Assembly (NCBI RefSeq): GCF_032884065.1
Contig: NC_088872.1
Location: forward strand, 38,755,979-38,819,978
DNA from: Artemia franciscana
Taxonomy: Eukaryota; Arthropoda; Branchiopoda; Anostraca; Artemiidae
DNA: 64,000 nt
Direction: 5' to 3'
Shown in pieces: positions 56,750-64,000 of the stretch. Below the pieces are notes generated by a model that saw only the letters and a list, made by a program, of their open reading frames with translations, was not told the DNA's origin and searched no databases. Both the position numbers and the translations under genes were made by a program. Position 1 is the first letter of the stretch. Every line of letters starts with the position of its first letter.

Positions 56750-57714
56750 TTGTATAAGATGACCGTTTCAACAAAAGTTCACGAAGGATTCGGCATTTCA
56801 ATGAAAATGACACGTGACTACCGTGACAATTTGCACATTTTGGTGTAGCCTCGCACGGAGAATCAGGCGAGGATTCATGTTGCCCTGCTCAACAGGAGCA
56901 GCGTTTTTCTTTATCACAATTTGATTTTAAGTGATTAGGTGATTGACCATTATAACGGCATTTGGGTTCGTGTTGGAATTTGTAAACTCGATATATCTCA
57001 TAACCAATCTTTATACCAAGTTGAAGTGCATTAGCGAGCGCAACAGCGTTTTCAAAAAACCCTCTGACAGCCAAAGAATTGCCTATTCGTTCGCATGAGT
57101 AATATTATCGCAATCAATTAGAATCCCCTCATCAAAAGTCTTTTGCAGTAATCTTATCAATTCGTATCACTAGCTTATCGCCAGAAAGCTTAATGCTATG
57201 AATGCATTCATGACCTGGAATACAGTCTATTATTTCGCGACGCTTCGCAAGATTATTTAATTGTGATGGGACTTCTGAAATAACAACAGTCGTCTGATCA
57301 GGATTCAATTACTGAGGGCCGGGGCTACTAAGAGGGGGGAAATTAAGATCATAAGACGAAACCTTCTCGAGAATTCGCTTAAGTTCCGAATCAATGCTTA
57401 GAAGCTTTGAGGCGAAGCTAGAATAAGCCACAGCAGGAATAACAGGAACCCTGGTAGGCAAAATAATCACGTATATCTGCAAAGACAAATTTTCGGTATC
57501 GCATTTAGGGAAGACTTCTATCATCTCCTTAATGTGACGGTATTGCCTTGGCTTGATTAGCTTGATCGCCTTGGCGTCTTTGTACACGTTCACCCTCGTG
57601 AACACTAGACCACAGTTCTATTTTTGCCACCATAATAGACTTCTCGTCGAAAAAACCAGCAGCATGGTTAGTAATAACTTCATCATTTACTCCTTCTTTA
57701 AGTAGATTGCACAA
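56750..57714 (-). pseudogene. LINE ORF1 (gag-like) with CCHC zinc knuckles
   Basis: Starts MCNLLKEGVNDEVI, continues after a frameshift as YKDAKAIKLIKPRQYRHIK and SFASKLLSIDSELKRILEKV (helical), then RIDKITAKDF. The C-terminal part has CRYNGQSPNHLKSNC, KRCSC and CANCHGSHVSFSLKC, the last two being knuckle-type cysteine/histidine clusters. ORF1 proteins of this kind bind the element's RNA. At least one frameshift and several stops interrupt it. Confidence 0.65.
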
Positions 57715-57720
57715 AATTCA

Positions 57721-58190
57721 ACACCGAAGAATGTACAGAGAATCCTTGTAAAAGAATCCTTTACAAAGCTCCCAAAGGAATTTTTTTACTTTCAAACTGA
57801 ATTCGTTATTTTCATTGTAATTACTATAACGAGACTATAATCTTTTGCCAACTGATGATAGGTTTAAATCCAAAAATAAAAGGTGTTAACACCATGAAAT
57901 CTGAATCAATACTTAACTTTTCTACCAAGCTCGTAGCCACTAATTCTTAGTTCACAACACCTTATAGCAATCGATTGCCATTGATTTTCATCACTGAAAA
58001 CCAAGGAAATTATTCATTTCGAAAAAAATGGTTATCATTGGATATCAGTGACTAAAGGCTTTAAAATTGAATACGAAGCTGTATTGAACGCAAGGTAAGA
58101 TGCTCATCATGCAAAACTTGCGTATAGTGCAATCGCAGATTTGACTAGGTTCCAAGTATCTCCACTCACAAGCTCCTTTAATTGGACCCA
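57721..58190. other. Gene-free stretch, possible LINE 5' UTR
   Basis: Lies just upstream (minus strand) of ORF1 of the two-ORF LINE and just before another LINE's TATC tail. No ORF or repeat pattern recognised. Confidence 0.4.
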
Positions 58191-58192
58191 TA

Positions 58193-58450
58193 GATAGATA
58201 GATAGATAGATAAGTGTATTTCAAAAGCCTAAGGGCCATATACACACAACAATATAAATAAATAACACACAAGCAAGAACATTAAACAACAGTACAAATT
58301 ACAAGCACGCACAGAAACAGAATACAGCGCGAAAATATCTAAACTAACGACAAAATAAGTTAATCATAAAAACGTTTCTTCTTACTAAGGATTAACGGAC
58401 TTTTCCCCTTTATTAATAGTATTTTCACTCTTAACAACCTATTCTAAAAA
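58193..58450 (-). mobile_element. 5'-truncated LINE 3' end with (TATC)n tail
   Basis: GATAGATAGATAGATAGATA at 58193-58213, then AAGTGTATTTCAAAAGCC and GGGCCATATAC. The arm LINE's 3' end at 8597-8660 has the same tail and near-identical text (AAGTGTATTTGAAAGCC, ACGGCCATGAATAC). It is therefore a second member of the arm LINE family reduced to its 3' UTR. Confidence 0.75.
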
Positions 58451-58744
58451 TATTGCCAAGGACCCCCACGCTTAATTGGTCGTCCCATAAATCTTCCGCT
58501 TTCCCGATTGAAAGAGAGAGAAAAAAAAGAAGAGAAAAAGAAATTCTTGTGTTTTATATCATATAACGGGAAAGAGAGAGCACTTCCAATCTTGATGGGA
58601 AAAAGTTGACTCTCAACTAGGATTCAACGGAGGAAATTTAGTGCAATTCTATTCCGGGAACGTGGAGAGAAGAAAGGATTTGCTTAGGAAATTCTCCAGA
58701 TCTAGGCCTCAAATTATTAAGACTCGCTGTCTTTGTGACTTATA

Positions 58745-61700
58745 ATAATAATTCATATTGTGTCTTATAATAATAATTAATAATAAATTATTCCAGAAAA
58801 AAAAAGCCCGTGGGCCATAGGAAAATTACATAATACACAAACAACAAATTCACTACATTAAATTAAAACTATTCAAAGAAAACGCTCCCGATGCACCGCT
58901 GCAATCCTGACAAACCTTGCTATCCTTTTGATACTCAGGAAATTTGTATCATTCATTCTATCTACCATCCATATCTCATTCAATTTTTCTTTTCCATACA
59001 TCTCACGCCTCCAATCATTCAATTCGACACATTCACACACAAAATGTATTAAACTTTCATCCTGAGATCCGCACATAGGACAAGCAATAGATACTACCTT
59101 CTCCCCTTTTCTCCCTTGATACTTTCTTTTCTCCCCAATCAAAAATCCATTTCCCCTCCAATCCAAATACGCCTTCAAATCCTCTCTACTTAACCCAACC
59201 TTCCAAAATACCTCCTCCCCCCAACTCCTCTTTATCTGTTTATAAAATTTTAACGACCCTGAACGATCCAGGCTTGCCCACCATATCTGTATTTCTTGAT
59301 TCTTCAATCTCTCTTGTACCTCCCTTATTACTATTTCCTCCATACCCATAATCCCCTTTCCTTCATTCCACCATTCTCCTAATCCACACTTGTCTAAGAT
59401 GTCCTTAATCTCCGCCGGCCACCCTGTTTTACTATTCTGTCTCAACGCCTCTAAGTATGCTGCCTTTGCTACCGTAAATCTCTGCATACCCAGTATCCTA
59501 ACCCAATATCTCACCATGGTCACTAGCCTCATAGATCGCAGCGATACTAGCCCTAAATCCCCCTGGATTACCAAATTACTAAACGAATCCCATAGTCCTA
59601 ACATCCTCTTATAATATCTCATCATAACCACCTCAAGTTTTGGACCTTTCCGATAGCCCCAGATCTCTGCTCCATAATGCATCGCCGGTACTATCTTACT
59701 TGTCCAAATCCTCTTATGTACTCTAATATCTCTCACCCGTCTAAGACTACTCCTCGCTATTTCACCGCTAATATACCTCCCCCTTGCATTCGCTAGATCC
59801 AGATGCCCACTGAATTTCCCATTACTAGTAAACTTTACCCCAAGATAAACAAATTCATTATTCACTGGTATAGTTTCACCTTTAAAGGAAAAATTCACAT
59901 CTTCACTTTCCATGGCTTTACGACCAAATACCATCACCACTGACTTCGATGTGTTCAGGATTAACTTCTTCTCTTCCAAATAAACCTCCGTAATCTCTAA
60001 TAATTGTTGCAGTTTCTCCTTTGTTTCAGCCAGTAATACGATGTCGTCAGCAAATAGTAGTAAGCACAGTTTAAGCAAATCTATCGATAACATTGGTGCA
60101 TTATTCTTAGCGAAAAATTCATTGGCATCATTTAAATAGAGGCTAAACAATTTTGGTGACAGCACACATCCCTGCTTTAGTCCCAATAAAGATTGCACCG
60201 GAGTTGAGCACTTTCCCGCGACTTTCACTACTAACTTCACGTATTTATACATTTCGCACAGCAACAATACGAAATAGTGAGGTAGTCCTAAAGATAACAG
60301 GTTTAACATTAACAGGTTCCTATCGACATTATCATATGCTCCTTTCAGGTCTAAAAACGCTGCATATAACCTCCCCCCTTTTCCTTTCCTATACTTCTCT
60401 ACCATAATTCTCAAAGTAAAAATATGATCTACTGCACTATGATTTTTTCTAAACCCTACCTGAAAAGGGGATAGCAGTTCCTTTACCTCCAACCACTTCC
60501 CTAATCTTGAGTCTATAACCTTGCAGAAAATCTTACTCATCACATTTCCTAAACTAATTATTCTATAATTACTATGATCCTGTCTGTTACCTTTTTTGAA
60601 AATTGGTATTCCTACTGACACATTCCACTGGTCAGGCCATTTCCTATTTTCAGTCACAAAACTGAAAACTGCTGCTAAAACTGGTACTAGAACTGTTTTC
60701 CCCATTTTCCAAATCTTTGCTGGTATTCCATCCACCCCCGGCGCCGAAGATCCCTTCATTCCTTTTAGGCTTGCACAAACTTCCTCTACCTTAATCGGTT
60801 CTAATAGACTATAATCCTCTTGTCTTAAGGGGAAACCATTCTGCTCTCGTAGCTCCTCTACTAAACTCCCTATACCGTCTTCATATTGCTCCCTTTTGCT
60901 AGTGTCCTGCTCCAGGTATGTTTTCCACGACTCAGCTGGAGGTATGAGTTTGTCGTTGGCCTTGAATTCCCGCCTTACTTCACTCCAAAACTGTTTTGGG
61001 TCTTTTGACAAGTATTCCTCGCTGATCTTTATAGCCCTAATCTCTTCTACTTGTTTTTTTCTCATTTTTAATAACCTCTTGTAGATTTTTCTCTCTGTTC
61101 GGTACTCCGATAAGTGTTTATTCATTTCCTGGTCATTTAGTGCTCCTTTCACTTTCCTGAGAAGTTGAATAAGGTTTACTTTCAGCCTCCGACAATCCTC
61201 ATCAAAGAATTCGTTTGTATTTCTCACCCTCTCCTTGTTATTTGATATCCCACTGCATTTCTGGTATACTTCCTCTGATATTTCTTGCACGGCTTCTTCT
61301 AACTTCCCTTCTCCCAGTATATATATGCATTCCTCCGCCCTTTTCTGCATCTGTTCACTTTCCAACAAATTTTTCAAACGGTTTTCCTCCATACAATCTA
61401 CCCTAATCTGCTGCTTCATTACCTTCCTACCCTTATCTTCCCTCTTCCCCTTATTCCTCCAACTATATCTCTCACCCTCTATCTCATACATCCATTTCTT
61501 CGCCTGTCCTGCCTTCATGACTACCTCTATTGGCTGGTGGTCTGATCCTACAACATCCATAACATAAAAATCCAAACAATTTTCCCATAACCTCCTATCA
61601 ACCATAATATAATCAATCACGCTAGGCTTCCCCGAACCAAAGCACGTAAAATCTCCCCTTTCATGATCTTTACCCACCCTTCCATTCAAAATTATCAACC

Positions 61701-61850
61701 GACCCTCACTACAAAAATTTATCAACTTATGGCCCCACCTATTTTTCCTCCTAGTTTCATCTTTGCTTGTCCTACCTTTCGGACATCCGTTTCTTCCATA
61801 CCATTCAACCATATAAAACAACCTCTTCTGTCCTTTGCCTAGTTGTAGTT
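58745..61850 (-). mobile_element. 5'-truncated LINE with an intact reverse transcriptase ORF
   Basis: The coding part is 58873-61821. The 3' end has runs of TTATTATTA near 58745-58790. Upstream (minus) of about 61850 the frame hits a stop and no endonuclease start is found, so insertion stopped short, as is usual for LINEs. Same overall protein type as the arm LINE, but a different, younger copy. Confidence 0.85.
58873..61821 (-). CDS. LINE polyprotein: endonuclease C-term, RT, CCHC finger (982 codons)
   Basis: One uninterrupted frame; the first base triplet is TTG and the first ATG is at 61812, so the true N-terminus lies in the missing 5' part. Residues 1-100 are the C-terminal half of an APE-type endonuclease (SVIDYIMVDRRLW at 67-79, GSDHQP at 92-97). 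Reverse transcriptase occupies about 335-640: APGVDGIPAK, AAFLDLKGAYDNVD with Asp491, LKQGCVLSPKLFSLYLND, and LFADDIVLL with Asp592/593. The thumb follows (YLGVKFTSNGKF). The C-terminus has CPMC-x8-H-x3-C (914-930). All reverse transcriptase residues are intact, but without the endonuclease start it could not retrotranspose alone. Confidence 0.88.
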   Translation of the reverse strand: MFYMVEWYGRNGCPKGRTSKDETRRKNRWGHKLINFCSEGRLIILNGRVGKDHERGDFTCFGSGKPSVIDYIMVDRRLWENCLDFYVMDVVGSDHQPIEVVMKAGQAKKWMYEIEGERYSWRNKGKREDKGRKVMKQQIRVDCMEENRLKNLLESEQMQKRAEECIYILGEGKLEEAVQEISEEVYQKCSGISNNKERVRNTNEFFDEDCRRLKVNLIQLLRKVKGALNDQEMNKHLSEYRTERKIYKRLLKMRKKQVEEIRAIKISEEYLSKDPKQFWSEVRREFKANDKLIPPAESWKTYLEQDTSKREQYEDGIGSLVEELREQNGFPLRQEDYSLLEPIKVEEVCASLKGMKGSSAPGVDGIPAKIWKMGKTVLVPVLAAVFSFVTENRKWPDQWNVSVGIPIFKKGNRQDHSNYRIISLGNVMSKIFCKVIDSRLGKWLEVKELLSPFQVGFRKNHSAVDHIFTLRIMVEKYRKGKGGRLYAAFLDLKGAYDNVDRNLLMLNLLSLGLPHYFVLLLCEMYKYVKLVVKVAGKCSTPVQSLLGLKQGCVLSPKLFSLYLNDANEFFAKNNAPMLSIDLLKLCLLLFADDIVLLAETKEKLQQLLEITEVYLEEKKLILNTSKSVVMVFGRKAMESEDVNFSFKGETIPVNNEFVYLGVKFTSNGKFSGHLDLANARGRYISGEIARSSLRRVRDIRVHKRIWTSKIVPAMHYGAEIWGYRKGPKLEVVMMRYYKRMLGLWDSFSNLVIQGDLGLVSLRSMRLVTMVRYWVRILGMQRFTVAKAAYLEALRQNSKTGWPAEIKDILDKCGLGEWWNEGKGIMGMEEIVIREVQERLKNQEIQIWWASLDRSGSLKFYKQIKRSWGEEVFWKVGLSREDLKAYLDWRGNGFLIGEKRKYQGRKGEKVVSIACPMCGSQDESLIHFVCECVELNDWRREMYGKEKLNEIWMVDRMNDTNFLSIKRIARFVRIAAVHRERFL

Positions 61851-62021
61851 GGATCCAAAATGACTATTAGCAATCCCAGCTCGGAACTTGGATAGATTTG
61901 TTTCTTCTTTTTATACAGCTTAATCATGTGACTGCTTTCGAATTTAACGATTTTTCTGGCGTGAAGCACAGTATTGCATTGGATTATGCAACAAAACACT
62001 GCGTTTTTTTATGTTCAATAA

Positions 62022-62315
62022 TAATAATAATAATAGTTTATTTTTAACCCACATCATAACAAGTTATGGCACTTGTGGAGTAACAAAAAGAAAAAAAAAT
62101 TAAATACACTACAAGTAAAATACACTACAAATAGAAAGAACATTATGCTACAATGAGATTAACCGAACAGACGGACCAAAGGATGATGAGGCGATAAACG
62201 ATAAAAAGCTGATTCCGACAACCTTCCATACATGAGGGCCAACTTTGCACTTATATCAGGGACATCAAACTTACGAATTATCTTCCTATTTTGCCTCTTC
62301 GATTATCCTATCAAT
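62022..62315 (-). mobile_element. 5'-truncated LINE 3' end with (ATT)n tail
   Basis: AATAATAATAATAATAAT at 62017-62034 then AGTTTATTTTTAACCCAC, ACAAGTTATGGCACTTGTGG and, farther in, GGATGATGAGGCGATAAACG. The text resembles the 3' end at 54098-54300. Only the end of the element remains. Confidence 0.65.
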
Positions 62316-62780
62316 TAAACAAATAATCTTAAAGAGAATATGATGACGCAAAGCAGAAGCGTTTTACACAAGAGTGTCAAAAATAGCCATTTTTAATATT
62401 TTAAGTCTCATTATTGTTGTTTGGGTTTAACATATTCGACCAGTAGGCCATGTGCGTTCGTGGCTTGTTTAGTTTATCATTTCAAATAACAGTCCCTAAA
62501 TTCACGTTGCTAGTTGGCTGGAGTGAGTTGACAGTCTTGCTAGTTGGCTGAGTGATTCTCCTGCAGCAATACTTTGGTTGTACAACAAAAATCAAAAGAA
62601 CACATTTATTTCATCAAGTCATTTTATAAAACAAAAATTACAGATCTATGCAAAAGTCACCTAAAAATAATGTTAGGCATATTTTTGCTACATGGCAAAA
62701 TTAGCCATGAAAAAACAAAACAAATACAAAATATGCTTCTACTTTACCATTCTTAAAAGACAATTAAATAAAAAAAACTA
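62316..62780. other. Gene-free stretch
   Basis: The word TTGCTAGTTGGCTG is repeated at 62507 and 62537. No other structure was recognised. Confidence 0.4.
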
Positions 62781-64000
62781 GTTTGTTTAACTGAAAGTAA
62801 GGAGCGACATTAAAACTTAAAACAAACAGAAATTACTCCATGTATGAAAGGGGCTGTTCCCTCCTCAACGTCCCGCTCTTTACGCTAAAGTTCGACTCTT
62901 TCTCTCAATTCTACTTTATAAAACAGTAAATAACTTTAGCGTAAAGAGCGGGACGTTGAGGAGAGAACGGCCGCTTTCATAAACGGAGTAACTTCTGTTC
63001 GTTTTAAGTTTTAATGTCGCTCCTTACTCTCAGTTAAAAAAAAACTTGTTTTTTTTTTATTTAATTTCTGAACATTTTTGAATTAATCCATGTTTGATTT
63101 TGGCTCTCCGCAAATGAATAATTAAAACAAAATTTGCGCATTAATTTTTTTTTACTAAATGGCTTTCTCTTAGTTTTGGTCAGACGATTTTGAGAAAAAG
63201 GGTGGGGGAGGAGGCCTAGTTGCCCTCCAATTTTTCGGTTACTTAAAAAGGCAACTAAAATTTTAAATTCTTAACGAACGTTTTATTAGTAAAAAATATA
63301 CGTAACTTACAAATTAACTTACGTAACGAACTTCTATATTCGTATATTTTTATTATATATATGAGGGGTTTTCCCCCTCGTTAATACCTCGCTCTTTACA
63401 CTAAAGCTTTAATTTTGTCCCATTTCTTTAAGACTGACCCCTGAATCAGAAAGGCTGTAGAATAAATAGTTGAATAGTTGAATTGCTAAAAATACTTTAG
63501 CGTAAAGAGCGAGGTACTTAGGAAGAGATGAACCCCCCATATGCGTAATAATCTCTGTTCGTTTTAAGATTTAAGGCTGGTCCTTATTTTCTGTGGGAAA
63601 GCTTTTCATACGTATTTTTTATTGTCTTTCTTTTTTAAATAATGCTAGAAAATCCTGCACCCCCTTCATGGAATTTCTCTTCTCCCATGACAAATTCCTC
63701 CAAGGGAGGATGGAAAGATTACTCCATGGAAAAATTCATCCCCTGAACCCCTTCAACACAAAAAATCCCCCTTAAAACGTCGGTAAACTTCCCAATAACC
63801 ATAACTATACGTAAACATTGGGTCAAAGTCGTCCCGAAAGACGTAATTATTAGGTTTTTTTACTGTGCTGGACAAAATGGCAAAATCTGAAAATTTTTGT
63901 TCGATGACTTTGGGAAAAAATGAGCGTGGGAGGGGGCTCAGGTGCCCTCCAATTTTTTTGGTAACTTAAAAAGGGCACTAGAATTTTTATTTCCGTTAGA
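62780..64000 (+). repeat. Family A copy, best-preserved, cut by window end
   Basis: Opens with a complete fold-back: 62789-62893 (AACTGAAAGTAAGGAGCGAC ... CCCGCTCTTTACGCTAAAGT) against 62932-63031 (AACTTTAGCGTAAAGAGCGG ... GTCGCTCCTTACTCTCAGTT). The body then follows, and a second smaller inverted pair at 63365-63515 (CCTCGCTCTTTACACTAAAG / CTTTAGCGTAAAGAGCGAGG), the C-rich block (63655-63780), and AAAAGGGCACTAGAATTT twice (63248 approx., 63972). No coding capacity. Confidence 0.75.

Larger units (their letters stand above)
54100..57720 (-). mobile_element. Near-complete two-ORF LINE, decayed
   Basis: Minus-strand order: ORF1 (57714-56750), ORF2 endonuclease start (56745), reverse transcriptase (55260-54730), 3' UTR and an (ATT)n tail at 54098-54112. 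Its 3' UTR (AACAAGCGGGTAACAAATAA) is similar in style to the fragment at 62022-62310. Multiple frameshifts and stops show it is inactive. Confidence 0.75.

Noticed and set aside
61215..61567. Plus-strand ORFs of 63-110 codons
   Set aside because: They are antisense shadows of the LINE open frame on the minus strand.

Overview
This is animal (eukaryotic) DNA: AT-rich, dominated by repeats, with one host gene split into six small exons by introns of 2.8-5.7 kb. The repeats match my memory of brine shrimp (Artemia, Branchiopoda) genomic DNA, for example a fold-back ending in CTTTAGCGTAAAGAGCG and the AGAGCTC/CATATGAG block. The species is an inference from memory; no search was run.

Layout. 1-4985: T-rich low-complexity DNA, two Helitron-like copies with a small Lys/Glu-rich ORF, TA microsatellites, a pair of GC hairpins, and a satellite of about ten ~117-bp monomers. 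4986-5085: a 100-N scaffold gap. 5088-15417 and 17520-27831: two ~10.3-kb arms of a giant inverted duplication around a 2.1-kb spacer. Each arm carries a decayed LINE, a tRNA-type SINE and copies of a large non-coding repeat family (here 'family A'). 28553-48616, minus strand: a complete HAD-family phosphatase gene of the phosphoglycolate phosphatase (PGP/AUM) type, 310 codons, every junction GT-AG. Its introns hold a ~285-bp tandem array, SINEs, fold-back elements, family A copies and a cluster of direct and inverted repeats. 48830-62310: a transposon graveyard upstream of the gene, with an RNase H-bearing LINE, a hAT-like transposase relic, a two-ORF LINE with zinc knuckles, and a LINE with an uninterrupted 982-codon ORF. 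62740-64000: another family A copy running off the window.

The PGP-like gene is the only host gene I can support; it would remove phosphoglycolate or related phosphomonoesters in the cytosol. Everything else is mobile or repetitive. The most notable structural feature is the giant inverted duplication, whose inner and outer borders both fall inside family A repeats. It also starts at an assembly gap, so both a biological and an assembly explanation remain open.
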